Positions 46,247-57,452 of a stretch of 64,000 bases of DNA are shown here, piece after piece. The position numbers and the translations under genes are program-made. The notes beneath the pieces were generated by a model, which was not told the DNA's origin, made no database searches, and was given only the letters and a program-made list of their open reading frames with translations. Where the stretch lies: assembly GCF_000003195.3 (NCBI RefSeq), contig NC_012871.2:8233997-8297996 (forward strand), written 5' to 3'. Each line of letters begins with the position of its first letter. Position 1 is the first letter of the stretch. The stretch comes from Sorghum bicolor. Its lineage: Eukaryota > Streptophyta > Magnoliopsida > Poales > Poaceae.

Positions 46247-49200
46247 TCAAGCATCGTACAGATGATCATCGTTATTTGGTTTCATCTGCTCCTGAGGGTT
46301 GAAGTAGCACTCGCCGCCGGGATCCAAGACTTGGTCGTTAAGAAATCCTGTGATTGTCTCCTGAATTCCTTTTAGGCGCACCGCATCCAACACCTGCTCC
46401 TTCAGCCACATCTCCTTTAATAGACATTAAAGAAAAAAGTTAGAGGTATGAATAAGATTTATTGAATAGCAACAAATAAATGAAATAAACTTATTATATA
46501 TACATGTTACATACTTTTAGGTGCTCAAGATTAGTTCTTTTGGCATAGACCGTCATAAACTCACACACATAGTAGCCACACAAATTGTTGCCCGGTGTTT
46601 GCCGTAGAACCCACTGAAGTAAGATGGGCTTTGAAAGTGCTACATTCAACTCTGGACGGTGTTTCTACACGAACCCAGCCCAAACCCTAGCAATAAAAGA
46701 TCATTATTAATTATCTATTACCAAGTTAAAAGAGCAGAATTTAATATATAGAGATCGGAGTTACCCTTGGATAATATCTATCATTTCTTGGTAATCGTCC
46801 TGTGGTTTTCTCAACGAGTCATAGATTACCAATTGACATTGCCAGAGATCAATGACAATTAGTATCCAATGAAAGCTGCATTTGTGTGCATATGTAGGCA
46901 AAATTAGTATATATCTTCATATTGATCTGGTTAATTAGTTAAATAGAATGTACACACGATAACGACACTTACTTAAAGTTGTAGAGAAAGAGTATATATC
47001 TTTTATCTTTTTGGTTGATCAAGAACCTCCGTAGATTTCTCTCCGTTTGAGTTCTCCATAAGACATACGGGGTCTTGTGGTCTTTGAATACAACATTTGG
47101 ATCCACAAATTCAATCTCCTTCTCATTTCTAACTCTGAGGTCCCTCATCATGTTTCTGCATATGTATAGCGGGTTTCTGTAATTAGTTATATATATACAT
47201 GATAAGTTACAGAGACATTATTGAATGGAAGAATCACTTACAGACAGAAGCAACTCATTAGAGATTTGTCAAGAGCGTCCATGTGGCATAGTTGGTGTAG
47301 CTCATTAAATTGAACATAAATAATATCATCACCACGGAAGTAATGATAGTTTCTAATTCGGACACAAAGATAGTCATCTGCTTTTCTGATACACGTTGCC
47401 ATGTACTATTTATTTAGCATGTACATTTGCGTTCCAAGCTTGCTGAGGGCCGCAGGGTTGTATAAACTCTTGCCATATGTATATTCCTTCTGCCAATGAT
47501 CAATTTGTGGAGCACTTTTAATTGGTGCCCCCGCTATCATTTGGGCTAAGCTAAGACCAGTTTCCGCAAAAAAAATATCAAGCTCATCAAATTTTAAATC
47601 TGCCGGTATCTGCTGGTCTAGCACGTCAATGTTTGAACCATATTCATTTCCAATGACTAGCGGGGGCACTGATTGCTTTGATTGTTCCCCGAGCTGTGCT
47701 ACACCCTTGCGTGCTCTTTTCTCTTTCTTCTTCTCTTCTTCTATGGATTTCCTTGAAGTGCGATCATAGTCCGATAAAGATGATGATTCTTTCTCAGCTT
47801 CACGCCTCCTTTTTTGTTCAGCCTCAACCCTTTGTCGTAGATCTTCTGGCCGTAGTAAGAGGTACGACTTTCACTTGGCTTCTCTTTCAGTCTTAAGTTT
47901 CTTGAAGAAACTATCCACGTCTGATTTTACTGAAGCATTTAGTTCTGCATCAGTCTTCTCATAGGACAGCTTCTTATGAATGATAGCTTTTTTCTTTTTG
48001 GAGGATTTCTTTTTTGACGGTGGGGTAGCCGACACATTTGATTGTGTGGCCGGCCTCTTCTTTCGTGCTGGAGCCACATGTGGAGGCGATGGGGCGGCCG
48101 GTGGCGGTGTTGGAGCCCGAGGAGGCGGCGTTGGAGCCCTAGGTGGCGTTGGAGCCCTAGGTGGCGATGTTGGAGCCTGAGGTGGCGGTGTTGGAGCCCG
48201 AGGTGGCGGTGTTGGAGCCCTAGGTGGTGGCGTTGGAGCCTGAGGTGGTGGTGTTGGAGACCGAGGCGATGCAGCCGTGTCTTGCACTCCCTCGTCATCA
48301 CCTGCAGCACTATGACATGTTGGTGACCACCTGTGAAATCAAAAGGTATATAAGTAAACCGCTAACTAAGAGAATGCAAAATAAAGTTAGTGAACAAATG
48401 TATATCCGCACCTAGGATTAGATTCATGACGAGGAGGTGGTGGTAGACTACTAGGTGATGCCCCAGGAATAATGATGTAGTGCTTGCGCCAACAAATAAA
48501 AGTCTTCTCTCCATCACCTCCTTCTATCTCAAGCTGCACATTACTGAAGCCTTTGACAACTCTATCCACCGAGACACTAGCATATCCAGGTGGAATTATC
48601 GCTCCATGGATTCTTGATGTCCTCGTAGGGTCGACAGGAGTTACAACAGCGACAGCAACCATGACTGTGGCACTCTCCTGTGGAATGTGCAGCTCACATG
48701 TTGTCAGAGGTTCAGTGATGTCATCCACCGGAAAGTGCAGCCCCACGTCGTCTTGAATAGTTGACATCTCTGTGGAAGCGCAACTACTTTTCAACTGACC
48801 GAGGGGGCTAATGTTGACTCTAGGCTCTGATGCGGTTTGCCCTTGTATAGAACTTACTGCAATCTACACTTATCTTTTGATCTCCTCGTTCATTCTCTCT
48901 TCAAGCGCTTTCTCTTGCGCTATCGCTTCACGAGCCGCTTCGCGTGACTCCATCACCATTGCCTCCAACCTACGCAACCGCTCTGCTTCCTCTTCCTTCT
49001 TTCGTTGGCGGCTTCTATAAGTCGGTCTATCTTTAGGGAAGCTATGCTCCCATGATACCTCCCCATAGCCTCTGGTTCGCCCACCGTGTTTAGCAGTCTC
49101 CAGGCGTATGTCAGCTCATCCTTTTCTCTATTTGGCTCCCAGGTGCCGCTTTCAACTAATCCTCTAGCATAGGCCATTGTCTGTCCTACTCTCTCGAGCT

Positions 49201-50139
49201 TTTCGCTGTACACTCTTTCCGGTCTCTAGGTCTATGGTTCCTCCGTGACCAAAGAACCAATACTTGGCGCGCTCGGGCCAGTGCATTGATTCTGGTTCGA
49301 TCCCTCTCCCAAGAATCTCTTGTTCTAGCTTTTGCCACTTAGGAATAGCAGTCCTGTAGCCACCTGAACCCAAGTGATGGTGGTATTGCTTTTGTTTAGC
49401 ATTTTTCTGATTCTTGACCATCCGTGCCTGACCCTCTTCTGAGTTCTTAAACTCTACGAACTCATCCCAAAAATGCCTCAACTTGACGTAGGCCTTGTTG
49501 GTGAAATCTGGTGTCCGACCTTGTGCAATAAAAGTCTTGTATAATGTGTTCTTCCAAGCCTAAAATTGTTTGGCCATCTTCTGCATAGCCTAGATTTTAA
49601 CTTTCTCCTTCCAAGCTTCATCCTGTGTATCGAGCGTGAAATGTTGAAGGATATCTAGCCAAATCAATTCCTTGTCACGATCTGAGACAAAACTAATATT
49701 AGAGTTATCTTTTCATTGCCTCCATTCACGATCACTGACCGGGAGCCTGTCCCTTACAAGGTAGCCACAGTGCGCAACAAATTTTTTAGAATTAGCCCAA
49801 GTACTTGTCCTGTACCCTCATCGAATTCCGACAGAATGTACCGACCCTCCAACGGCTTCTTCGGGTCGCGCACTTTTCTACTCTTCTCAAAAGTTGTTGC
49901 CAATTTAGAGGGCTACACAAACAAGTATAAATATATTAGTATAAATTTCATTTATTTTAATTTCATATATATACATATATACTAGATTGTAGATAGACCT
50001 CATCAGGATTGTCTCCCACAAGTTCTTCATAATCAGCAAAGTACTGACTCCCATCATCTTCGCCTTGGGGATCTGGATTGGCGCCGCTGTTGATTAGGTC
50101 CATCATTGCATCATCCATATTGTCATTCAGATTGGCCAT
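46247..50139 (-). pseudogene. CACTA-2 second gene, with C-terminal Ulp1-like peptidase domain
   Basis: The first exon starts at 50139 (MANLNDNMDDAMMDLINSG). It is followed by Transposase_24-like exons (HFWDEFVEFKNSEEGQARMV, AIPKWQKLEQEILGRGIEP, WEPNREKDELTYAWRLLNTV), a proline-rich linker (48100-48287) and a Lys-rich segment. Then comes a peptidase-like region in several exons: about 46973-47151 (RVRNEKEIEFVDPNVVFKDH), 46765-46875 (FHWILIVIDLWQCQLVIYDS), 46515-46686 (QWVLRQTPGNNLCGYYVCEF) and the last, 46247-46414. The His, Asp, Gln and Cys of the C48/Ulp1 cysteine peptidase fold are all in place. A TAG at 46665-46667 interrupts the frame before the Cys motif, and other stops occur upstream (near 49560 and 49595). 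Ulp1-type domains are known in some plant MULEs and CACTAs. The role in transposition is not established. Confidence 0.75.
48100..48260 (-). repeat. 21-bp minisatellite encoding a proline-rich heptad
   Basis: About eight copies of a GGTGGCGGTGTTGGAGCC-type unit encode repeats of RAPTPPP or QAPTPPP on the minus strand. Unit lengths stay in multiples of three. The proline-rich linker joins the DNA-binding and peptidase parts of the CACTA-2 second gene. Confidence 0.85.
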
Positions 50140-50157
50140 TTCTGCAAATTTAATCAA

Positions 50158-50392
50158 GTGTTAAAAGTTTTTAACGCGATCAACAAAAATTATTTGGATA
50201 GGCTAAACTTAGACAATATTTGGATACAACTAAAGCTTTTATTCCATAAATTATTCGATACAACAACTAAAGACTTGTTTAGTTTTGAAAATATTTGATA
50301 CAACAACTAAGGGCTAACATAAACTAATTAAGCTTTTATATACAGGATACATATATAACAATAAACTAATTACAACTAAGGGCTAACATAAA
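50158..50392. other. CACTA-2 intergenic, AT-rich
   Basis: AT-rich DNA upstream of the second gene's first ATG. It contains diverged AACTAAGGGCTAACATAAAC copies that lead into the 104-bp tandem array. Confidence 0.4.
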
Positions 50393-50999
50393 CTAATTAC
50401 AACATAGGATAAATTATATCATATAAATTATATAATACAAAAGATAAATTATAAAATAGAAATTATACATCTCATCTCAATATCTATCCCTACTAACTAA
50501 TTACAACACAGGATAAATTATATCATATAAATTATATAATACAAAAGATAAATTATAAAATAGAAATTATACATCTCATCGCAATATCTATCCCTACTAA
50601 CTAATTACAACACAGGATAAATTATAATATATAAATTATATAATATAAAAGATAAATTATAAAATAGAAATTATACATCTCATCTCAATATCTATCCCTA
50701 CTAACTAATTACAACACATGATAAGTTATATCATATAAATTATATAATACAAAAGATAATTTATAAAATAGAAATTATACATTTCATCTCAATATCTATC
50801 CCTACTAACTAATTACAACACATGATAAATTATATCATATAAATTATATAATACAAAAGATAAATTATAAAATAGAAATTATACATCTCATCTCAATATC
50901 TATCCCTACTAACTAATTACAACACATGATAAATTATATCATATAAATTATATAATACAAAAGATAAATTATAAAATAGAAATTATACATCTTATCTCA
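50393..50999. repeat. Six-copy tandem repeat, 104-bp unit
   Basis: CTAATTACAACA marks unit starts at about 50393, 50497, 50601, 50705, 50809 and 50913, giving a strict 104-bp period with only scattered substitutions. Units are about 80 percent AT. The array lies within the CACTA-2 leader region between the internal repeat block and the second gene, probably inside a transcribed 5' region or intron. Confidence 0.9.
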
Positions 51000-51069
51000 T
51001 AACAATTTCTCATCCAAATCTAAACATATATAGTTTCTCATAACAATTTGCTCAACCTATATAGTTTCT

Positions 51070-51440
51070 AAAAAACATCACAATGCAAAAGTGTCGGCCG
51101 AGAGATCATCTTCGTACGGTGGCGGCCGAGGGAGAAGAAGCTCGCGCGTGCGGTGTACGGAGAAGAAACGCGCGCGGCGTACGGTCGCCGGAGAAGAAGC
51201 TCTCGGCGGCGCGGCGGAGAAGAAGCGCTCTCGGCGGTGTACGGAGAAGAAGGGCGCTCGACACTGGAGAAGAAGGCGCTCGGCGCTCGGCTCCTCGGCT
51301 CGGTGGCGGCGGCGGTGGGGGCGATCCTCGGCTGCGGTGGCGGCGGCGGCGCTCCTGGGCTCGACCGGGGACGAGTGTGAGGCGACGGTGGGGAGGAGTG
51401 GCGCGCGGTGGAGAAATTAGGGCAACATCGATCTGAGGAA
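51070..51440 (-). promoter_or_regulatory. GC-rich block upstream of the CACTA-2 second gene
   Basis: An abrupt GC-rich island contains repeated GGAGAAGAAG and CGGCGGTGTACGG units. Open frames on several plus-strand phases reflect the repeats rather than a gene. Position (head side of the second gene, beside terminal-type repeats) suggests a promoter or untranslated first exon. The equivalent position at the element's right end (57000-57140) is less GC-rich. Confidence 0.4.
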
Positions 51441-51464
51441 GAAGACTGCGCGCTTAAATATACG

Positions 51465-51620
51465 GGGGACCTTTAGTCCCGGTGCTTAGCACCAACTGGG
51501 ACTAAAGACCTTTTAGTCTCGGTTGGACTAAAGGTCCACCTTTAGTCTCGGTTCCTGGCCAGAACCGGGACTAAAGGCAACCTTTAGTCTCGGTTCTGGC
51601 CAGGAACCGGGACTAAATGT
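51465..51620. repeat. Internal copy of CACTA-2 subterminal repeats
   Basis: CCTTTAGTCCCGGTGCTTAG, ACTGGGACTAAAGACC, a TTTAGTCTCGGTT pair and AACCGGGACTAAA lie in the middle of the element, between its two genes. They follow a TTAAATATACGGGGGAC segment much like the TCAAATATGGGGAAGGAC that precedes the right-end repeats (57130). It looks like an internal duplicate of the terminal region. Confidence 0.75.
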
Positions 51621-52841
51621 ATTTTTGATGTTACTTATTATTTATGCATACAATAATTAGATTAATGTTGTTCATTGCATAGTAAATAGAATCATAGGTA
51701 TTAATTTGTTAAAAAATAATAGTTTCATTTCTTTTGGTCTAATTGCTTACATAATAAATTTGGAAACATAAAATCTTTTCATCACTTATATTAGCAAAAT
51801 TAAATATGAAAAATAATTAGTATTTTGTTAATGCAAAAATGAATGATTTAATTTTAATATCTTAAAGTAGATGTTTTTGATAGAAAATTTGTTTGTGCAT
51901 TATTTAAACGTAAATTTTGTTTATTTATCATCATTTATCTCCAAAATCATGATATACGTGATATTCACCATTACATCAGATTATTTTTTAAAGATTTTTC
52001 TCTATTTCTTATTTATTTATGCTTACAACAATATTCACCATTACATCGGATTATCTCTACCAACTTTGTATTCAAATTTTTCTCATTTCAAGTCATCAAA
52101 TGGATCATTTGACCAAGTTTGACCAAAGTCAAAGCATTGATTTTTAGAAACACACACTTTGACCAAACCCTATATGGTCTCAAATGGAAAAGTAATGAAT
52201 ACAAAGTTTGTTGCACTCGTCAAGTTCTACATTTTGTCTAATGGTCAACTTTTCTTTTGGAAAAGTTTGGACCACTCAATTTTGAATTTTGAAAGAACTC
52301 ATAGCCACGCATCGGTTTTCGGAACCCTAGATGGTCTCGAATGAAAAAGTCATGAATACCAATATTGTTCCACTCATCAAAATCTACATTTAATATATAG
52401 ACCATTTTTGCATTTGACAAAGTGTTGGGAAGGTGTAGTTGAAAATCCACAATTGACACATATAGTTTCATATAGTTTGTGTGAGATTCAAGATTTGGTG
52501 GGTATTGTGAACTTAAACTTTCTCAAATGGAAAAATTATCTATATAAAAAGTTTAGATCTTGATGATATCTAACATCTTGGTATTCAAAATTTTTTTCAT
52601 TTTAAGTATTTTAGTTTGTCATTTGACCAAGTTTGACCAAGTTTGTCTATTTTTGCATTTGACAAAGTGTTGGGAAGGTGTAGTTAAAAATCCACAATCA
52701 ACACATCTCTTACAATAGCAAACTTAAATGTCATTTCCCACAAGTCATTTCATTATTTGAAATGATATAAAATAAGAAAAACTAATATAAACATCATAAG
52801 TTACAATTGTCACATACACATACTCTAATGCAATCTATTTA
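51621..52841. other. CACTA-2, AT-rich spacer downstream of the TNP2 gene
   Basis: Contains repeated TTTGACCAAGTTTGACCAA and GGGAAGGTGTAGTTGAAAAT segments (compare 52430 with 52670). Such TTTGACCAA-rich DNA is typical of grass CACTA interiors. No conserved coding frame is seen. Confidence 0.45.
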
Positions 52842-55364
52842 TTAGGCGGGCACAATAGTGTTCTTCTTTTTGATGTATGTTCCTTGGTCATGATCTTGAC
52901 GTAACCATGGAGTGTCCTCATCATTTATCAGTATGCTCGGATCTTTGGTCACATTGAAAGGCGTGATTCGGTCATCCCTTTCATAATCTTCTGAAATATC
53001 TGACTTGTCCTCAATTCCCACAATGTTTCTTTTCCCTGAGAGAACTATATGGCGTTTTGGCTCATTTGTTGATTTGTTGTCATTTTTCCCTCTCTTATGT
53101 TTTGTAGACAAGTCTTTGACATAGAACACCTGATTCACATCAGCAACAAGGACGAATTGTTCATCCTTGTAACCAACATTGTTGAGGTCCACTGTTGTCA
53201 TTCCATAGTCTTTGTCAACTGTCACCCCACCTCTGGTAACCTTCACCCATTGGCATCGGAACAAAGGGACTTTAAAATTAGGTGCGTAGTCTAGTTCCCA
53301 AATCTCCACTATACGACCATAATATGTTTGTCTGTTTCCATTCGAGTCTATGGCGTCTACGCGAACTCCACTATTTTGGTTCGTGCTTCTTTTATCTTGG
53401 CCTAGGGTGTAAAATGTATTTCCATTTATCTCATACCCTTTGTACGTGAGGATGTGCCATGATGGTTGCCTAGCCAACAAATACATTTGCTCATCAATCT
53501 GGTCATTACCCTGACATTCTTTTCGTAACCAATCACTGAAAGTGTCCATGTGCTGACGCATAAACCAAGCTTCATTCTTCTCTGGGAATTGGGATCGTAG
53601 GAAGTCCTTGTGTTTCGTGACATACGGCTCCACCACGGAAGAGTTTTGAAGAACTATGTAGTGTGCTTTATTGAAAGAATCGTCCCCCGTACCGATGTAT
53701 GTTTTCTTTCCTAGTGTTCTCTTTCCACTCAGTCTCCCCTCGTGTCGTGATTCAGGAACACCAATTGGGTCAAGTTCAGGAATAAATTCAACACAAAACT
53801 CAATGACCTCCTCTGTCTCATAGCCCTCTGCGATGCTTCCTTCTGGCCGAGCACGTTGGTGAACATATTTCTTCAGAACTCCCATAAACCTCTCGAAGGG
53901 AAACATATTATGTAGGAACACAGAACCTAGAATATTGATCTCCTTGACCAGATGAACTAGGAGGTGTGTCATGATATCAAAGAAGGATGGAAGGAACACT
54001 AACTCAAAGCTGACAAGACATTGAACCACATCATTCTGTAGAGCAGCTAGTTCTAGTGGATTGATTGCCTTCTGAGAAATTGCATTGAGGAATGCACATA
54101 GCTTTACGATGGCCAGACGTACATGTGGAGGTAGAATTCCTCTTAATGCAACTGGAAGCAATTGCGTCATAAGCACATGGCAGTCATGCGACTTTAAGTT
54201 CAGAAATTTCTTCTCAGGCACATTAATTATACCTTTTATATTAAAGGAGAATCCAGATGGGACCTTGATGCTGCTTAAGCATTCAAACATGATTTCTTTC
54301 TCTTCATTGCTAAGAGTGTAGCTAGCAGGTGTTAAATATTGGCGTCCATCATCTGTCTTCTCTGGATGCAGGTTGTCTCGTTCTTCCATGCGTTGCAAGT
54401 CTTGTCGTGCTTCAAGTGAATCCTTAGGCTTACCATATACACCCATGAATCCTAGAAGGTTCACACAAAGATTCTTTGTTAGGTGCATGACGTCAATCGC
54501 ATTCCAGACCTCTAGAACTTGCCAATAGGGTAGCTCCCAAAATATTGACTTCTTCTTCCACATGGGTGCATGACCTATTGCATCTTTTGGAACTGGTTGG
54601 CTGCCTTGTTCCTTACCAAAAACTACTTTCACATCCTTAACCATCTCAAATACATCTTCTCCAGTTCTGTTGCGAGGCTTGCATCGGTGGTCTGCCTTAC
54701 CTTTAAAATGTTTTTCTTTCTTTCTAACTGGGTGATTCATAGAAAGAAATCGACGATACCTAAGGTACACGACCTTTCTGCATTTTTTCAAATATATACT
54801 ATCAAGGTCATCAAAACAGTGTGTGCATGCATTATATCCCTTGTTTGTCTGCTCTAAAAGATTACTTAGAGCAGGCCAATCATTGATTATCACAAACAAC
54901 AGTGCTCGCAAGTTGAAGTGTTCCTGTTTGTACTCATCCCACACACGAACACCTGTTTCACTCCATAAAAGGAGTTCTTTAATTAATGGCCTTAGATAGA
55001 CATTAATGTCATTGCCCGGTTGCTTCGGGCCTTGGATGAGCACCGGCATCATAATGAACTTTCGCTTCATGCATAACCATGGAGGAAGGTTGTAGATACA
55101 TAGTGTAACAGGCCAAGTGCTATGACTACTGCTCTGCTCACCAAAAGGATTCATACCGTCCGTACTTAAAGCGAACCTTAAGTTTCTTGCGTCTTTTGCA
55201 GACTCTGGAAATTCCCTGTCTATTGCTCTCCACTGGGACCCATCAGCAGGGTGTGTCAACATGTTGTCTACTTTACGGTCTTCTTTGTGCCACCGCAACA
55301 ATTTTGCATGGTCCTTATTTCTAAAAAGACGTTTCAGACGTGGTATTATAGGAGCATACCACAT
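52842..55364 (-). CDS. TNP2-type CACTA transposase (main open frame)
   Basis: An unbroken 840-codon frame. Its apparent start (MWYAPIIPRLKRLFRNKDHA) is an internal methionine of the family, so the true N-terminus lies upstream (see 55365-56204). Residues about 62-300 form the Transposase_21 core: FALSTDGMNPFGE, NLPPWLCMKRKFIMM, GYNACTHCFDD, and VWNAIDVMHLTKNLCVNLLG. Residues about 420-540 match DUF4218 (KSHDCHVLMTQLLPVALRG, FFDIMTHLLVHLVKEI). Residues about 680-760 match DUF4216 (YYGRIVEIWELDYAPNFKVP, FRCQWV). It ends at a TAG/TAA-type stop beside 52842. The enzyme binds the CACTA termini and cuts the element out. This frame is well preserved compared with the deleted TNP2 in CACTA-1, and the upstream lesions are what would prevent full-length product. 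Confidence 0.9.
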   Translation of the reverse strand: MWYAPIIPRLKRLFRNKDHAKLLRWHKEDRKVDNMLTHPADGSQWRAIDREFPESAKDARNLRFALSTDGMNPFGEQSSSHSTWPVTLCIYNLPPWLCMKRKFIMMPVLIQGPKQPGNDINVYLRPLIKELLLWSETGVRVWDEYKQEHFNLRALLFVIINDWPALSNLLEQTNKGYNACTHCFDDLDSIYLKKCRKVVYLRYRRFLSMNHPVRKKEKHFKGKADHRCKPRNRTGEDVFEMVKDVKVVFGKEQGSQPVPKDAIGHAPMWKKKSIFWELPYWQVLEVWNAIDVMHLTKNLCVNLLGFMGVYGKPKDSLEARQDLQRMEERDNLHPEKTDDGRQYLTPASYTLSNEEKEIMFECLSSIKVPSGFSFNIKGIINVPEKKFLNLKSHDCHVLMTQLLPVALRGILPPHVRLAIVKLCAFLNAISQKAINPLELAALQNDVVQCLVSFELVFLPSFFDIMTHLLVHLVKEINILGSVFLHNMFPFERFMGVLKKYVHQRARPEGSIAEGYETEEVIEFCVEFIPELDPIGVPESRHEGRLSGKRTLGKKTYIGTGDDSFNKAHYIVLQNSSVVEPYVTKHKDFLRSQFPEKNEAWFMRQHMDTFSDWLRKECQGNDQIDEQMYLLARQPSWHILTYKGYEINGNTFYTLGQDKRSTNQNSGVRVDAIDSNGNRQTYYGRIVEIWELDYAPNFKVPLFRCQWVKVTRGGVTVDKDYGMTTVDLNNVGYKDEQFVLVADVNQVFYVKDLSTKHKRGKNDNKSTNEPKRHIVLSGKRNIVGIEDKSDISEDYERDDRITPFNVTKDPSILINDEDTPWLRQDHDQGTYIKKKNTIVPA

Positions 55365-56204
55365 AACCTTTGTAGGGATTTTTTTCTGGGACGTTCTTTC
55401 CCCTCAACATCGCCAGGGTCATCTCGCCTGATCTTATACCGTGATGTTTTACATACGGAGCATTCATCTAAATTCTCGTAGTCCTTGCCACGGTATAGGA
55501 TGCAGTCGTTAGGACATGCATGTATCTTCTTGATTTCTAATCCCAAAGGACAGACGATCTGTTTTGCTTCATACGTAGTAGTGGGCAGTTCATAGGCTTC
55601 GGCAGCATCTTTTTTTGGATCTTCAGTAATTGCCCAAATGCCTTATCGGATACACCATTCTGTGCTTTCCATTTTAACAACTCCAGTGTTGTACCTAGTT
55701 TTTTTGCCCATCCTGGGCAGATGGGTATAGTAATTTGTTGTGATCTTCTAACATGTGGTCAAACTTTGTCTTCTCTTTTTCACTTTCTCAATCTTTCTGT
55801 GCATCACGAATGACATCACCAAGAGCATCATCTTCAACAGGTGTGCCTTCTGTACCTGCCTCATCTTCAGCTTTTTCCATTGCTGTATCACCGAAGTCAC
55901 CGTATTGAGCAATAATGTCGTCAGGCTCCAACTATTCTTCTTCACCTTCTTCCATCATTATCCCGTTTTCTCCATGCTTGGTCCAACAGATATAGTTTGG
56001 CATAAAACCCGACTTCAACAAATGTGAGTGAATATTTCTAGAGCTAGAATATTCCTTCAAATTATGACACAAGGCACATGGGCAACATATGAATCCATCC
56101 CGCTTGTTTTCATCGGCCACTCTTAAGAAATAATGCACACCATCAATGAATTCTTTGGAGCGGCGATCGACATTGTACATCCAATGACGTGTCATTGTCT
56201 GCAT
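55365..56204 (-). pseudogene. N-terminal part of CACTA-2 TNP2, with stops and frameshifts
   Basis: The frame 55932-56204 starts MQTMTRHWMYNVDRRSKEFI and holds the transposase-associated zinc region (FICCPCALCHNLKEY, HLLKSGF). It ends in an acidic run at a TAG (55932-55934). Beyond it, homologous sequence (EPDDIIAQYGDFGDTAMEKA, KLGTTLELLKWKAQNGV, ACPNDCILYRG, VCKTSRYKIRRDD) is spread over three frames with a further TGA. The last piece (55346-55546) overlaps the start of the 840-codon frame. An intron could hide one stop but not all shifts. Confidence 0.75.
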
Positions 56205-57139
56205 TGCAACGTAAAGTATTATAAGTTTCTAATTTTTTATACAGAAATTAAAGTAACAAATAACCTAAAATTCTCTATTTCTAGTTTTTCTAAACCAGCA
56301 AAATTAAAAAGACATAAAAGCCTCTATTTTCTAACTAATCATGAAATGTGGCAAGCATACTAGTTATAATTAACTAAATAACCATGTCATAAAGTGCAAA
56401 TTAAAGAAATATAAGTTTCTAATTTTTAATAGAGAAATTAAAGTAACAAAAAACCAAAAATTCTCTATTTCTAATTTTTCTAAACAGGCAAAATTAAAAA
56501 AGCTCAAAAGTTCTCTATGTTTCTAACTAATCATGAAAGTCGGTATGCATACTAGTTATAATTAACTAATTAACCTTGTCATAAATTGCAAATTAAAGTA
56601 TTATAAGTTTCTAATTTTTAATAGAGAAATTAAAGTAACAAAAAACCTAAAATTTTGTATTTCTAATTTCTCTAAACAAGCAAAATTAAAAAAAACACAA
56701 AAATTCTCTATTTTCCTAAATAATCATGAAATGTGATATGCATACTAGTTATAATTAACTAATTAAATTGGTCAAAAATTGCAAATTAAAGTATTATATG
56801 TTTTAATTTTTTTCTAAACTAATTAAAATAAAAAAAAACATATTATCACTATTTCTCTAAAAAAATGCGTCGCTGTTGAGAAGACGATGAAGCTAATAAC
56901 CTCTTAAAAAACCATAAAATAAAAAACAACATACATAACACTAGGAAGTGACATATGCCGCTGCTAAATGTTGAGAAGATGAAGCTAGTGACCTCTTAAC
57001 AAGTCGACGACGGTATAGAAATGATGAAATGAATCAATAGCCGGAGATGAGAGCAAGAACAAGCAACTCCAAATGAAGAACACAACAAAAGAGTGAAGAT
57101 CGATGGGCTCGGCCAGGGAAGAAGAGTTCAAATATGGGG
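56205..57139. other. CACTA-2 right leader, AT-rich with tandem-like repeats
   Basis: Segments such as TATAAGTTTCTAATTTTTAAT, GAGAAATTAAAGTAACAAA and TGCATACTAGTTATAATTAAC recur about three times with a period near 180-190 bp (56220, 56408, 56598). This is the likely promoter and 5' UTR side of the TNP2 gene. No coding sequence is present. Confidence 0.55.
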
Positions 57140-57365
57140 AAGGACATTTAGTCCCGGTTCCATTTAAAAACCGGGTCTAAATTCCAACACTAGTCCCGGC
57201 CGGTGAGACGGACCGGGACAACAGCTTTTAATCCCGGTTGGTGTTACCAACCGGGACTAAAGGCAGGGCTTTTGTCCCGGTTCCTGAGACCAACCGGGAC
57301 TAAAGGTCCCCTCTGCCGATCTCTGACACCATAGCCGTTGGTCTTAGCAACCGGGACTAAATATG
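57140..57365. repeat. Right subterminal repeats of CACTA-2
   Basis: At least four inverted pairs are built on TTTAGTCCCGGTT and AACCGGGACTAAA, with variants (CTAGTCCCGGCCGG, TTTTGTCCCGGTTCC). They mirror the left hairpins and precede the right terminus by about 80 bp. Confidence 0.85.
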
Positions 57366-57452
57366 TTTTCGTCCCGGACGCTGGTTGGGCCGAGATTATT
57401 ATTCATTTTGGACAAGTGACCAAAGGCCTGTTCTGTAGTAGTGTGTCACTCC

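Larger units (their letters stand above)
45787..57443 (-). mobile_element. CACTA transposon 2, complete, 11.7 kb
   Basis: The left end is CACTAGTACAGGGAAGGGC. The right end, read on the other strand, is CACTACTACAGAACAGGCC. The 3-bp target duplication is TGT (45784-45786 and 57444-57446). Subterminal TTTAGTCCCGG/CCGGGACTAAA repeats form hairpin pairs at the left (45810-45985) and right (57140-57365). Inside, on the minus strand, are a TNP2 transposase gene (52842-56204), then an internal set of terminal-type repeats, then a second gene with a peptidase domain (46247-50139). Both genes carry lesions, but the element is full-length with intact ends, so it could still be mobilised in trans. Confidence 0.95.

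Noticed and set aside
47980..48326. Plus-strand Gly/Trp/Arg-rich frames
   Set aside because: They are antisense translations of the proline-rich minisatellite.
51083..51436. Arg/Glu/Gly-rich plus-strand frames in CACTA-2
   Set aside because: They come from GAAGAAG- and CGGCGG-type repeats, with no domain. They lie opposite to the element's genes, so promoter or leader DNA is more likely.
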